DNA of 64,000 nt. Source: Nodularia sp. NIES-3585 (GTDB taxonomy: Bacteria; Cyanobacteriota; Cyanobacteriia; Cyanobacteriales; Nostocaceae). The stretch spans positions 4,869,118 to 4,933,117 of the forward strand of contig NZ_BDUB01000001.1 in assembly GCF_002218065.1 (NCBI RefSeq), written 5' to 3'. The notes beneath the pieces were generated by a model, which had not been told where the DNA came from, did no database searches, and saw only the letters and a program-made list of their open reading frames with translations. Positions 37,124 through 46,811 of this stretch are shown piece by piece (position 1 is the stretch's first letter; the number at the start of each line of letters is the position of its first letter). Made by a program: the position numbers and the translations under genes.

Positions 37124-37146
37124 AATTGTTTACCTCATTTACAATA

Positions 37147-37195
37147 TTAGGTGATCTGCTTGCAGCAGCGCTGGCGTTATCGCCTAATCACCTAA
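37147..37195 (-). promoter_or_regulatory. inverted repeat in the leader of the peptide gene
   Basis: TTAGGTGAT (37147-37155) and ATCACCTAA (37187-37195) are perfect arms around a GC-rich loop, 24 bases before the peptide start codon. It could be an operator or an mRNA hairpin. Confidence 0.35.
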
Positions 37196-37276
37196 ATATA
37201 AGCATCGGTTATGACTAATTCACAACTCTAAAGGTATAACCTATATTCTACCTATAGACAAATCCCTATTCGATGG

Positions 37277-40200
37277 TTAGGGTAGTTGACGTTCTGCCAA
37301 ATATTGATACATCTGCCAACGGGCGTTGACTTCAGCTTGGGCTTGTGCTAAGAGATGTTTCGCAATTTCGGGCTTACTCTTCGTCAACATTTTGAAGCGG
37401 TTTTCCTGATACATTGATTGTTCTACTGATTGCGTAGGCGATCGCATATCCAATTGCAATGGATTTTTACCTTGATTTTGCCACTCTGGATTGTGGCGAT
37501 ACAACAACCAACGTCCTGATTCTACCAGAGATTGCTGATGTTTCATCCCTGTAGTCATGTTAATACCGTGGGCGATGCAATGGCTGTAAGCAATAATTAA
37601 TGAGGGTCCATCAAAAGCCTCAGCTTCTAAAAATGCCTTCAGGGTATGTTCGTCTTTTGCACCCAAAGCTACACTGGCTACGTAGACATTTCCGTAGGTC
37701 ATAGCCATTAAACCTAAATCTTTCTTGGGTGCTGGTTTACCACTGGCGGCGAATTTTGCTACGGCTGCTTTTGGTGTGGCTTTGGATGATTGACCGCCAG
37801 TATTAGAATATACTTCTGTGTCCATGACTAAGATATTCACATTGCGTCCACTGGCTATTACATGGTCGATACCGCCAAAGTCAATATCATAAGCCCAGCC
37901 GTCACCACCGACAATCCAGACGCTTTTTCTCACTAAGTAGTCAGCAATCGATTTTAAATTTTGGATTTTGGATTTTAGATTAGGGTCAGGAGTGAGTATT
38001 TTATCTAACTGTTGTTTGAGTAATTCTACTCTTTCCCGTTGTTCCCAAATATCGGCTTCAGATTTTTGTTCAGCCTTAAGAATAGACTGGACTAAATCAT
38101 TGGAAATATCCCCACTCCCTACTCCCCACTCCCTACTCCCCAATGTTTGCAATAATTCCGCCGCAAATTCAGCTTGTTTATCCAGCGATAAACGATAGCC
38201 AAAACCAAATTCGGCGTTATCTTCAAATAAACTATTTGACCATGCGGGTCCGCGTCCTTCGGCGTTGGTTGTCCAAGGGGTGGTGGGGAGGTTTCCGCCG
38301 TAAATTGAGGAACAACCGGTAGCATTGGCAATGACAGAGCGATCGCCGAACAATTGTGTTAATAATTTTAAATAGGGTGTCTCACCACAACCAGCACAAG
38401 CACCGGAAAATTCAAATAATGGTTCTTGCAGTTGTTGTTGGCGAATTTGGTTGAGTTTTAACTGTCTGCGGTCAGGATTGGGTAAACTCAAGAAGAAATC
38501 CCAGTTTTGGCGTTCTTGTTCCCGCAAAGGTAGCTGCTGCGCCATGTTAATGGCTTTCTGCGATGGCTGAGATTTATTTTTAGCTGGGCAAATATCTACA
38601 CAGATGGCACATCCTGTACAATCTTCTGGGGCGACTTGAATCGTAAATTTTTGATTACTAAAACTCTTATCTTTGGTATTAACTGATTTAAAGCTAGTCG
38701 GTGCATTAATTAACTCATCGGGTTGATAAGCCTTAGCGCGGATAGCAGCGTGGGGACAAACCATGACGCACTTACCACACTGAACGCAGACATCAGCTTC
38801 CCACACAGGTATCTCTTCTGCAACATTACGTTTTTCCCATTTAGCCGTACCCGTGGGAAATGTCCCATCAGCAGGTAATGCACTCACAGGTAAATCATCA
38901 CCATGCCATACCATGATTTCACTGAGGACATCCCGGATAAATTGCGGCGCACTGTCTAAGAGTTGGGGAGTGGGGAGTGGGGAGTGGGGAGTGGGGGAAG
39001 AATGAGGGATATCTACTTTATGTAAGTTGGTGAGGGTGTTGTCTACTGCTTGTAAGTTCTTCTGGACAACTTCTGCACCTTTTTTACCGTAAGTCTTTTC
39101 AATGGCTTTTTTAATTTTGGTAATGGCTTCGGCTTGGGGTAAGACACCTGCTAAGGCAAAAAAGCACACCTGCATAATGGTGTTAATTCTGCCACCCATA
39201 CCACTTTCACGGGCGACTTGGTTAGCATTAATAACGTAGAATTTAAGTTTTTTCTCGATAATTTGTTGCTGTACTTTTGGGGGTAAATATTCCCAGACGG
39301 TATCCGCATCATGAGGACTATTTAACAGCAAAGTTGCCCCAGAAATCGCAGCTTTTAACACATCTATGCGTTCCAGAAATCCCCAGTGATGACAACCAAT
39401 AAAATTAGCTTGATTAATCAGGTAAGTTGAACGAATTGGCTGGGGACCGAAGCGCAGGTGAGAAACTGTCATTGAACCAGATTTTTTGGAGTCGTAGACA
39501 AAATACCCCTGGGCGTAATTGTCGGTTTCTTCGCCAATAATTTTAATCGAGTTCTTATTAGCACCCACTGTCCCATCGGAACCTAAGCCATAGAACATTG
39601 CCCGAATCACGTTATCTGGTTCGGTGGAAAAGTTGGGGTCATAACTGAGTGATGTGTGAGTAACGTCGTCATTAATACCCACAGTAAAGTGATTTCGCGG
39701 TTGCGGTTGGGCAAGATGATCAAAGATGCTTTTTACCATCGCTGGGGTGAATTCCTTTGAGGAAAGACCATAACGACCACCAATAACCGATTTTAGATTT
39801 TGGATTTTGGATTTTGGATTGGCTTCATGAATAGCAGCGACTACATCTAAATACAAGGGTTCGCCGGCGCTTCCTGGTTCTTTGGTGCGGTCAAGGACGG
39901 CGATCGCCTGTACACTTTTAGGTAAGACTTCCACAAATTTCTGCACATCAAAGGGGCGATAGAGTCGCACTTTCACAACTCCCACCTTTTCCCCTTGGGT
40001 GTTGAGATAATCGACTGTTTCGTGGACTGTTTCACAGCCGGAACCCATGAGAATAATTAACCTTTCGGCATCACTCGCGCCGTGATATTCATAGATTTGG
40101 TAATGTCTCCCTGTAATTTCCCCAAATTCATCCATGAGGCGTTGGACGATGGCGGGAGTGGCGTTGTAGTAGGAGTTAGCAGCTTCACGTCCTTGGAAGT

Positions 40201-40873
40201 AAACATCAGGATTTTGGGCTGTTCCCCGCAAGAGGGGACGGTCTGGGGTGAGGGCGCGATCGCGATGAGCTAAAATTAGATTTTCATCAATGAGCGATCG
40301 CAATTGATCATCTGACAATAACTTGATTTTTTGGACTTCATGTGATGTGCGGAAGCCATCAAAGAAGTGCATAAATGATACGCGCGTTTCTAAGGTAGCT
40401 GCTTGGGAAATCAGCGCAAAATCATGGCTTTCCTGGACTGAAGCGGAACACAGCAACGCAAACCCTGTAGCACGGGATGCCATGACATCACTATGATCAC
40501 CGAAAATTGATAAGGCGTGAGTGGCGAGGGAACGGGCGGCGACATGAACCACGGCGCTAGTTAGTTCACCGGCGATTTTGTAGAGGTTGGGTATCATCAA
40601 CAATAACCCCTGGGACGCTGTGAAGGTGGTACTCAGGGAACCGGTTTGTAATGCGCCATGCACCGCAGCCGCAGCGCCTCCTTCACTCTGCATTTGCACC
40701 ACACTAGGAATTGTATTCCACAGGTTGGGCTGATTTGCGGCTGACCAAGTATCTGCCCATTCACCCATTGCTGAGGAGGGGGTAATCGGATATATGGCAA
40801 TTACTTCGTTTAATTTGTAAGCAACACGGGCTACGGCTTCGTTACCGTCAATGGTTGCAAAGGTTTTGTTCAT
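37277..40873 (-). CDS. nifJ: pyruvate:ferredoxin (flavodoxin) oxidoreductase
   Basis: A 1198-residue single-chain PFOR: pyruvate + CoA to acetyl-CoA + CO2 with electrons to ferredoxin or flavodoxin. It has the N-terminal YPITPSSAMGEWAD motif, two [4Fe-4S] clusters (CVQCGKCVMVCP near 690-705, CTGCAICVDICP near 750), a third cluster segment CAGCGETPYLKL and the thiamine diphosphate site GGDGWAYDIDFGG near 990. NifJ feeds nitrogenase or works in dark or iron-poor metabolism. The frame contains four repeat-derived insertions (see separate entries), all in frame with no stop, so the protein is probably still functional. Monocistronic; its 355-bp leader is AT-rich. Confidence 0.96.
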   Translation of the reverse strand: MNKTFATIDGNEAVARVAYKLNEVIAIYPITPSSAMGEWADTWSAANQPNLWNTIPSVVQMQSEGGAAAAVHGALQTGSLSTTFTASQGLLLMIPNLYKIAGELTSAVVHVAARSLATHALSIFGDHSDVMASRATGFALLCSASVQESHDFALISQAATLETRVSFMHFFDGFRTSHEVQKIKLLSDDQLRSLIDENLILAHRDRALTPDRPLLRGTAQNPDVYFQGREAANSYYNATPAIVQRLMDEFGEITGRHYQIYEYHGASDAERLIILMGSGCETVHETVDYLNTQGEKVGVVKVRLYRPFDVQKFVEVLPKSVQAIAVLDRTKEPGSAGEPLYLDVVAAIHEANPKSKIQNLKSVIGGRYGLSSKEFTPAMVKSIFDHLAQPQPRNHFTVGINDDVTHTSLSYDPNFSTEPDNVIRAMFYGLGSDGTVGANKNSIKIIGEETDNYAQGYFVYDSKKSGSMTVSHLRFGPQPIRSTYLINQANFIGCHHWGFLERIDVLKAAISGATLLLNSPHDADTVWEYLPPKVQQQIIEKKLKFYVINANQVARESGMGGRINTIMQVCFFALAGVLPQAEAITKIKKAIEKTYGKKGAEVVQKNLQAVDNTLTNLHKVDIPHSSPTPHSPLPTPQLLDSAPQFIRDVLSEIMVWHGDDLPVSALPADGTFPTGTAKWEKRNVAEEIPVWEADVCVQCGKCVMVCPHAAIRAKAYQPDELINAPTSFKSVNTKDKSFSNQKFTIQVAPEDCTGCAICVDICPAKNKSQPSQKAINMAQQLPLREQERQNWDFFLSLPNPDRRQLKLNQIRQQQLQEPLFEFSGACAGCGETPYLKLLTQLFGDRSVIANATGCSSIYGGNLPTTPWTTNAEGRGPAWSNSLFEDNAEFGFGYRLSLDKQAEFAAELLQTLGSREWGVGSGDISNDLVQSILKAEQKSEADIWEQRERVELLKQQLDKILTPDPNLKSKIQNLKSIADYLVRKSVWIVGGDGWAYDIDFGGIDHVIASGRNVNILVMDTEVYSNTGGQSSKATPKAAVAKFAASGKPAPKKDLGLMAMTYGNVYVASVALGAKDEHTLKAFLEAEAFDGPSLIIAYSHCIAHGINMTTGMKHQQSLVESGRWLLYRHNPEWQNQGKNPLQLDMRSPTQSVEQSMYQENRFKMLTKSKPEIAKHLLAQAQAEVNARWQMYQYLAERQLP
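37951..37985. repeat. TTTTGGA repeat inside nifJ (copy 1)
   Basis: ATTTTAAATTTTGGATTTTG and its continuation encode NLKSKIQNLKS (about residues 963-974 of NifJ). The same array is found at 39788-39826 and, outside genes, at 63143-63174. Confidence 0.85.
38110..38142. repeat. heptamer STRR inside nifJ (copy 1)
   Basis: CCCCACTCCCTACTCCCCAC and more tandem units, encoding a GSREWGVGSG linker (about residues 911-922 of NifJ). Confidence 0.88.
38962..38997. repeat. heptamer STRR inside nifJ (copy 2)
   Basis: Four tandem GGGGAGT units, read in nifJ as SSPTPHSPLPTPQL (about residues 625-638), a Pro/Ser/Thr linker between domains. Confidence 0.9.
39788..39826. repeat. TTTTGGA repeat inside nifJ (copy 2)
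   Basis: GATTTTAGATTTTGGATTTT and on, encoding PKSKIQNLKSVIGG (about residues 349-362). Confidence 0.85.
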
Positions 40874-41228
40874 GTTTTTTGTGTCTTTGTTTGTGGCGGT
40901 CGCTTGGTTGGAATAAAATTAAATATATTAGTTAGTAGGCAGTTTTTATATATTATCTCTGGGAAGTATTTCTATCTATTTAATATTAGTTATGTACTCA
41001 TTATTTATCGGCTTTTGTTGATGCGGGTTTGAGGTGTTTTTTTCTGGTTTATGGGGTGGGGGGATGAGTGTTTTTTAAACGCAGAGGTTCGCTAAGGTAA
41101 GCGCAGAGGTTCGCGGAGGGTTTTTGAGTGTTTTGAGGTGTGAGTTTTCTTGCTTACCTATTTGGTGATTGTCGCTAATGCCATCGTTATGGAGGATGTT
41201 TGAATAATTCCAGATTTTTTGCTAGCAA
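40874..41228. other. gene-free nifJ leader region
   Basis: 355 bases with no gene. It contains a CGCAGAGGTTCGC dispersed repeat (41083-41125). The nifJ promoter should lie in the AT-rich part near 40910-41000; no clear NtcA or Fur box is seen. Confidence 0.45.
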
Positions 41229-41819
41229 TTAAGCAGATGTAGGGTTAAAGGTTTGGGGTAGGGAGACATCTTCATAAATATCAGTTAGGGAACAAGAAAA
41301 GTTTAGGCTGGTCAATTGTAATTCTTGATTTACTCTATAGCTATAAAGCTCCCATCTATCTGCTACATTACGCCGGAAACAATCAACACGCTGACGGTTT
41401 TGACTGACTAAGACATATTCTTGCAATGTTTCTAATTCTTGATAGTCACTAAATTTATCACCTCTATCTAAAGCTTCAGTGGAGGGTGATAGAACTTCAA
41501 TAATTAAGCTGGGATAGCGTTTGAAATATTCAAAATTTGTATCCCTTTGGTCACAAGTTACCATGATATCAGGATAGTAAAAAATATTCAGAGATTCGAT
41601 GCGTGCTTTCATGTCAGCAACGTAAACACGACACCCAGTGCCGCGAATATGATTTCTCAGCAGGGTGACTAAGTTAGCGGTAATTGTTACATGAGCATCA
41701 CTTGCCCCTGCCATTGCATAAATCTGCCCTTGGATATATTCATGTTTAATCAGGCTAGATTTTTCCGTTTCTAGATATTCTTCTGCTGAAAGATAGGGGT
41801 GAGATTGGCTAAGATTCAT
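41229..41819 (-). CDS. Uma2 family (DUF820) endonuclease-like protein
   Basis: 196 residues: YLSAEEYLETEKSSLIKHEYIQGQIYAMAG at the N-terminus, YYPDIMVTCD with the first Asp, and LIIEVLSPSTEALDRGDKFSDYQ with the E-x-L site. It belongs to a different sub-branch of Uma2 from the 24551 gene (HEYIxG type). Alone on its strand, 57 bp from the DUF202 gene. Confidence 0.88.
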   Translation of the reverse strand: MNLSQSHPYLSAEEYLETEKSSLIKHEYIQGQIYAMAGASDAHVTITANLVTLLRNHIRGTGCRVYVADMKARIESLNIFYYPDIMVTCDQRDTNFEYFKRYPSLIIEVLSPSTEALDRGDKFSDYQELETLQEYVLVSQNRQRVDCFRRNVADRWELYSYRVNQELQLTSLNFSCSLTDIYEDVSLPQTFNPTSA

Positions 41820-41876
41820 ACAACTAATTATTCATTAATTGTAATTATATCAAGTGTATCAATAAATTTTGAGGCG

Positions 41877-42317
41877 TTAACGAAGATGGCGCGATTGTGG
41901 TTGATTGGGTGTAGAGGAGGGAGGGGGAAAGACTGTATTTCGCAACAAGAGTAAAGGAAGACTCAGAACCCCTAGAATTATCACTACTCCAGTCATAATC
42001 CACACAGGTAAACGGTGAGGTCGATAATCGGCGCGTTCAATTTCCCAGAATACTTGATTGTACCGCCATGCTGCTAGGGCGATCGCTACAATCCCAAAGA
42101 CTACAAACACAGTCCCCAAGTTTTCTGAGTTAAATATGGGGTTGACTAAAGGCTCTTGTTGTGTAATGGCAACATTTAATTGTCGCATAAATAAACCGAA
42201 TCGGGCGATCGCAAACCCAAAACCAATCAATGAGATGGATGTCCGTAGCCATGCTAAAAATGTTCGCTCGTTGGCTTGATGTTCCCGTTGACGGTCAATT
42301 TTGGGGATTCTACTCAT
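41877..42317 (-). CDS. YidH-type DUF202 membrane protein
   Basis: 146 residues with three hydrophobic segments and the family hallmark ANERTFLAWLRTSISLIGFGFAIARF near the N-terminus, then VVFGIVAIALAAWRYNQVFWEIE and a last TM. Inner-membrane protein, function unknown. ATG 42317; its start and the antitoxin gene at 42393 are divergent over 75 bases, so they share a promoter region. Confidence 0.85.
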   Translation of the reverse strand: MSRIPKIDRQREHQANERTFLAWLRTSISLIGFGFAIARFGLFMRQLNVAITQQEPLVNPIFNSENLGTVFVVFGIVAIALAAWRYNQVFWEIERADYRPHRLPVWIMTGVVIILGVLSLPLLLLRNTVFPPPSSTPNQPQSRHLR

Positions 42318-42392
42318 AATTAAACAGCAGTTTCAGGACATAGGAATTTTTGCTAAAATGGTTTATACCCTCAAAAAATATGGAGTACAAAT

Positions 42393-42686
42393 ATGCAAGA
42401 TATCTCTTTTCAAACAGAACCAGCCTTTAAACGCATTTCCGCAATTGTAGAAGATTTGATTGCTCATAACGATTTGTATCAGGAAAGATTAGATCAAGAG
42501 CAGATGATTAATTATATTTTTGACCTGTTTAGTCAAGCCGATACATCACCAGATATAGACCAAATTAATCAGGAGGATTTGACTAAGAGAATTAATGGTA
42601 TTTTAGTTCTCCATGCTGTAGGAGGAATGCTAAATGATTTAACACCGGAAGAAATGGCAATATTTGATGAAGCCGTAGGTAGATAA
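42393..42686 (+). CDS. putative antitoxin of a PIN toxin pair
   Basis: 97 residues, highly acidic and helical (EDLIAHNDLYQERLDQEQMI, LTPEEMAIFDEAVGR). No DNA-binding fold is obvious. It lies 3 bases before the vapC-like gene, the normal order of antitoxin and toxin, and GGAG precedes the ATG. Its role is inferred from that context. Confidence 0.65.
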   Translation: MQDISFQTEPAFKRISAIVEDLIAHNDLYQERLDQEQMINYIFDLFSQADTSPDIDQINQEDLTKRINGILVLHAVGGMLNDLTPEEMAIFDEAVGR

Positions 42687-42689
42687 AAG

Positions 42690-43094
42690 ATGAATTATCT
42701 CCTAGATACTAACATTGTGTCGGCTATTTTAAAAAATAATCACAAAGTCATCAAACCGCTAGATAAGATACGTATTCAAGGTGAAAAAGTTTTCATGAGC
42801 GGCATGACTTATTATGAAATAAAAAGGGGACTTTTAGCGATAAAAGCTAATAGAAAGTTACTTTATTTCGAGAAGTTATGCAATGACTACCCTGTTTTAC
42901 TATTAGATGATATGGCAATATTTAAAAAAGCCACCGAAATTCATGCTGATTTGAAAATTAGAGGTTTACCAATCCAAGATGCAGATGTATTTATAGCAGC
43001 TACAGCTATGATTCATAATCTTATTTTAGTTTCTCATGATTCGGATTTATTAAGAATACCTAATTTAAAATTAGAGGATTGGTTGCAAGATTAA
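42690..43094 (+). CDS. vapC: VapC-type PIN-domain toxin
   Basis: 134 residues. The four acidic residues of the PIN nuclease site are present: Asp6 in LLDTNIVSA, Glu in TYYEIKRG, Asp in PIQDADVFIAATA and Asp in SHDSDLLRI. It should cleave RNA when freed from its partner. Full length and intact, so the pair may be active. Confidence 0.87.
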   Translation: MNYLLDTNIVSAILKNNHKVIKPLDKIRIQGEKVFMSGMTYYEIKRGLLAIKANRKLLYFEKLCNDYPVLLLDDMAIFKKATEIHADLKIRGLPIQDADVFIAATAMIHNLILVSHDSDLLRIPNLKLEDWLQD

Positions 43095-43156
43095 ATATCT
43101 GCCAAAAATACGTTAGAATTTTAAATATAACAAGCATTTGCCGCTTAAAAATTCCC

Positions 43157-43897
43157 ATGCTGGAGACTCTACAGACACGACTTTACGAACTAGAACAATT
43201 TGCCAACACCTTAGTATCTAACCAATTAACGCACCTCAGCTTACTCAGTATTGGCATTATTTTCACCGCCGGCTTACTCACCAGTCTGACCCCTTGTATG
43301 CTGTCCATGCTACCCATTACCATTGGTTATATCGGCGGTTACGAAGCCAAAGGTCGCCTCCAAGCAGCCGCACAGTCTACATGGTTTGCTTTAGGTTTAG
43401 CAACGACTTTAGCAGGGCTTGGTATTATAGCAGCTTTTGTGGGAAAAGTCTATGGTCAAGTGGGAATTGGCTTACCAATTATCGTCAGTATTATCGCCAT
43501 TCTCATGGGGCTGAACTTGCTAGAAGCCTTACCGCTACAATTTCCTTCCCTGGGTGAAACTAATTGGATTTCGCCAGATTTACCACCGGGTGTGCGTTCT
43601 TATTCCTTGGGGTTAACTTTCGGCTTGGTTGCGTCTCCTTGTAGTACCCCGGTTTTAGCCAGTTTACTGGGTTGGGTTGCGAGTACACAAGATTTAATTC
43701 TCGGCGCTATTTTGTTACTATCCTATACGGCAGGCTATGTAGCACCTTTGATTTTAGCAGGTACTTTTACGGCTTCGATTAAAAAGCTGCTGGAACTGCG
43801 GCGCTGGTCTGGTTGGATTAATCCAGTTAGCGGTGTGCTATTAGTAGCATTTGGAGTATTTTCTTTAATTTCTCGATTTCCCTTGGGAATTTTTTAA
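43157..43897 (+). CDS. ccdA: CcdA-type cytochrome c biogenesis membrane protein
   Basis: About 246 residues with six hydrophobic segments. Two conserved cysteines lie in SLTPCMLSMLP and VASPCSTPVLAS; they carry reducing equivalents from stromal thioredoxin across the thylakoid membrane to keep apocytochrome c thiols reduced. The frame is open from 43079, but ATG 43157 (MLETLQTRLYELEQ) fits homologues. The next gene, ccsB, begins 3 bases after its stop, so the two are an operon of system II cytochrome c assembly. Confidence 0.9.
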   Translation: MLETLQTRLYELEQFANTLVSNQLTHLSLLSIGIIFTAGLLTSLTPCMLSMLPITIGYIGGYEAKGRLQAAAQSTWFALGLATTLAGLGIIAAFVGKVYGQVGIGLPIIVSIIAILMGLNLLEALPLQFPSLGETNWISPDLPPGVRSYSLGLTFGLVASPCSTPVLASLLGWVASTQDLILGAILLLSYTAGYVAPLILAGTFTASIKKLLELRRWSGWINPVSGVLLVAFGVFSLISRFPLGIF

Positions 43898-43900
43898 GCA

Positions 43901-45274
43901 ATGACTGTAGAAAATTCAGCGTCCACAGAATTAAATTGGTGGTTAGTACCTGGGCGATTCTTACGCAGGGAGATTTTACCTGTACTGACTAATTTACGAC
44001 TAGCGATCGCACTCTTATTAATTATCGCTCTTTTTAGCATCAGTGGCACGGTCATTGAGCAAGGTCAGTCACCTGCATATTATCAGTCTAACTATCCCGA
44101 AAGTCCAGCTTTATTTGGTTTCCTGACTTGGAAGGTAATTCAGGTAATTGGCTTAGACCATGTATATCGGACTTGGTGGTTTCTCGGTTTATTGATTTTA
44201 TTTGGTACGAGTCTCACAGCTTGTACATTTACCCGTCAGTTACCAGCTTTAAAAACCGCCAGACGCTGGAAATATTACGAAGAACCCCGGAAATTCCAAA
44301 AATTAGCCTTGAGTGCAGAACTTGATACTGGTTCTCTCAATTCTTTAAACGAACTCTTACAAAATCGCCGTTATCAAATATTTCAAGCACCAGAAAAAGA
44401 CAATATCCTTTATGCGCGTAAGGGAATAATTGGACGTATCGGACCGATTATTGTCCATGTGGGGATTGTGACTATTCTCCTGGGGGGAATTCTCGGCGCG
44501 ATGACTGGTTTTATGGCTCAAGAAATGATATCTAGTGGTGATACATTTCAAGTCAAGAATATTATAGATGCTGGTCCCTGGGCAAATTTCCAAATTCTCA
44601 AAGATTGGTCTGTACGGGTAAATCGTTTTTGGATTGATTACACTCCCACTGGTGGAATCGACCAATTTTATTCAGATATGTCAGTCTTGGATAAACAGGG
44701 AGAGGAAGTTGACCATAAGAAGATTTTCGTTAACCAACCCCTGCGTTATCATGGCGTAACTTTTTATCAAACTGATTGGGGAATCTCCGCAGTTCGCATC
44801 CAATTTAATAATAGTCCCATATTTCAGTTACCAATGGCGGCATTAGACACCAACGGGAAAGGACGCATTTGGGGAAGTTGGATACCCACCAAACCAGATT
44901 TGAGTGATGGCGTTTCTGTGATTGCCAAAGACTTGCAAGGAATGGTGTTAATATATGATTCTACCGGGAAATTAGTAGACACAGTACGCACGGGAATGTC
45001 AGCCAAAGTCAATGGCGTAAATCTGAAAATTGTCGATGTCTTGGGAAGCACTGGCTTACAAATTAAATCTGATCCTGGGATACCCCTAGTTTACACAGGA
45101 TTCGCCTTATTAATGTTAGGCGCAACCATGAGTTATTTCTCTCACTCGCAAATTTGGGCATTAAAAACAGGCGATCGCTTGTATATTGGTGGTAAGACTA
45201 ACCGCGCCCAAGTTGCATTTGAACAAGAAGTATTAGAAATTTTAGATAACCTGAGTTCTCAATCTGGAGTTTAA
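43901..45274 (+). CDS. ccsB: Ccs1/ResB cytochrome c biogenesis protein
   Basis: A 457-residue ResB-family protein: three N-terminal TM segments ([51 protein letters not shown]), a large lumenal domain ([13 protein letters not shown]), and a last TM ([18 protein letters not shown]). It works with CcsA in haem delivery to c-type cytochromes. CcsA itself is not in the window. Coupled with ccdA. Confidence 0.93.
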   Translation: MTVENSASTELNWWLVPGRFLRREILPVLTNLRLAIALLLIIALFSISGTVIEQGQSPAYYQSNYPESPALFGFLTWKVIQVIGLDHVYRTWWFLGLLILFGTSLTACTFTRQLPALKTARRWKYYEEPRKFQKLALSAELDTGSLNSLNELLQNRRYQIFQAPEKDNILYARKGIIGRIGPIIVHVGIVTILLGGILGAMTGFMAQEMISSGDTFQVKNIIDAGPWANFQILKDWSVRVNRFWIDYTPTGGIDQFYSDMSVLDKQGEEVDHKKIFVNQPLRYHGVTFYQTDWGISAVRIQFNNSPIFQLPMAALDTNGKGRIWGSWIPTKPDLSDGVSVIAKDLQGMVLIYDSTGKLVDTVRTGMSAKVNGVNLKIVDVLGSTGLQIKSDPGIPLVYTGFALLMLGATMSYFSHSQIWALKTGDRLYIGGKTNRAQVAFEQEVLEILDNLSSQSGV

Positions 45275-45335
45275 CGCAAAGGTACGCGAAGGTTAGCGCA
45301 GAGGTACGCAGAGAGTTTTTCCTCTTCGTCTATGT

Positions 45336-45722
45336 CTATTTCTGATGACGCACTTCTACTACTGTATGGACGTTACCACGGGGAGTGAAATCTGCCTTGA
45401 CTGTGACTTCTAAAGGATCACAAGCAGCCACAAAATCATCTAAAATTTGATTGGCAGATTCCTCATGAGAAATATAGCGATCGCGATAACTATTAATATA
45501 CAGCTTCAAAGCCTTCAATTCTACCACAAGCTCATCAGGCACATAGGTAATATAAATCGTCGCAAAATCAGGATAACCAGAAAACGGACACTTACAAGTA
45601 AATTCCGGTAAAGAAATACTCACATCATATCGCCTACCCACACGCGGATTAGGAAAAGTAATTAACTTACCCTCAGTAATCTCACGTTCACCATACTTCA
45701 TCTCAGGAGAAGAATCGCTCAT
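45336..45722 (-). CDS. queF: NADPH-dependent preQ1 synthase (QueF)
   Basis: 128 residues, the short (unimodular) QueF that reduces preQ0 to preQ1 on the way to queuosine. The thioimide-forming Cys45 is in CKCPFSGYPDFA with Asp52, and ELKALKLYINSYRDR is the QueF motif. Full length. The leader (45723-45816) holds a CGCAGAGG-type repeat, and no preQ1 riboswitch could be recognised. Confidence 0.94.
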   Translation of the reverse strand: MSDSSPEMKYGEREITEGKLITFPNPRVGRRYDVSISLPEFTCKCPFSGYPDFATIYITYVPDELVVELKALKLYINSYRDRYISHEESANQILDDFVAACDPLEVTVKADFTPRGNVHTVVEVRHQK

Positions 45723-45816
45723 ACTACTTTCAATATATAACTTTTAAACACTCTGCGTACCTACCCTACGGGAACGCCTAAAGGCGAAATGCGTTTCCCT
45801 TAGCGCCCCTCTGCGT

Positions 45817-46227
45817 TTAAAACCTCTCCTCCTCTTTCTTTTCCCAATCAGGACAATTTTTATCATCCCACCCATGAGGATGCATCCCACAAACTAACAG
45901 ATTACCACCATATACTTGACCGTGATAGTGATCACAACCAACACAAGCAGGATTTTTTTCTACAGTAGGTTCAACCCCGTAAGGAAAACCAGGATCTGAA
46001 TCTCCCACAAAATCTTCCAGTTCCCAGTAAACTTCCATAATTGGGTCGGTCAGTTCCTGTAAATACTGGTCAATTTCAGTCGCTATAGAATTTTGTACTT
46101 GATCTGAAAATTCTTCAGTTAGGTCAAAAAATACATCTACCATTTCAGTCATTCCCAGGAAGAAGCGTTCTATTTCATCAGCCACGGTTTCGACCATTTG
46201 TGCTAAATCTTTTTGCCACTGTTCCAT
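45817..46227 (-). CDS. conserved cyanobacterial protein with Cys/His cluster
   Basis: 136 residues: an acidic helical N-terminal half (MEQWQKDLAQMVETVADEIE, DQVQNSIATEIDQYLQEL) and a C-terminal part ACVGCDHYHGQVYGGNLLVCGMHPHGW..NCPDW that looks like a metal-binding site with four cysteines and three to four histidines. No function is known to me. Separate from queF by a repeat. Confidence 0.65.
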   Translation of the reverse strand: MEQWQKDLAQMVETVADEIERFFLGMTEMVDVFFDLTEEFSDQVQNSIATEIDQYLQELTDPIMEVYWELEDFVGDSDPGFPYGVEPTVEKNPACVGCDHYHGQVYGGNLLVCGMHPHGWDDKNCPDWEKKEEERF

Positions 46228-46383
46228 AAACCTACGCCCTTACCGGATATAAACAGGACAGTTAGTGCTACCCGGCTTGCAGCACTATTCTACATCCTAG
46301 GCAATGTATATTATCAAGTTTCTGCACACAAAGCTATAACTATATGCCGCTTACTACACAGACACAAGGTTAAAAATTATTTT

Positions 46384-46785
46384 TTACTGATCGTGTTGCA
46401 GATTTTTTAACTCTTCTTGCAGTTTTAGCACTTGTTCGCGCAAGTGATCAACATTATCTGTTGAAGTCTCTTGTGACTTTGGGGAATCTTTAGCAGTTCC
46501 CACTTCATCTTCTTCTAAAATTTCAATCCGGCGCGGTTCAGAAGCTGGTGGTTTATCCGGCGCTGGACTGGATTTTGGTGGTTGTTGGGCTTGCTTCATC
46601 ATATCTTCGACGAAACGGCGGGCTTCTTCGGTGTTCATTTCACCCTTTGCCACCATTTCATCCGCCAGTTTTTGGACTTGCGATCGCAGTTCGCCTAACT
46701 TCCCTCCTGCTTTCTCACCTGCGTAAGAAGCTAACCCGACACCGAGGTAAAAAGCTTTTTGAACGAAATCTCCTAAACCAGGCAT
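46384..46785 (-). CDS. phasin-like helical protein
   Basis: 133 residues: FVQKAFYLGVGLASYAGEKAGGKL, then a coiled coil through VQKLADEMVAKGEMNTEEARRFVEDMMKQAQ, a Pro-rich hinge and a second short coiled coil (LREQVLKLQEELKNLQ). The family is annotated as phasin-related (granule surface or PhaF-like); in most cyanobacteria it is not tied to PHB genes. 26 bases from the SRP RNA gene, which is upstream on the same strand. Confidence 0.7.
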   Translation of the reverse strand: MPGLGDFVQKAFYLGVGLASYAGEKAGGKLGELRSQVQKLADEMVAKGEMNTEEARRFVEDMMKQAQQPPKSSPAPDKPPASEPRRIEILEEDEVGTAKDSPKSQETSTDNVDHLREQVLKLQEELKNLQHDQ

Positions 46786-46811
46786 TGCTGCTGACCGCTG
46801 CTAATAAAATA

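Noticed and set aside
45723-45816. Possible preQ1 riboswitch before queF
   Set aside because: The leader is a CGCAGAGG-type dispersed repeat; no preQ1 aptamer pattern was found.
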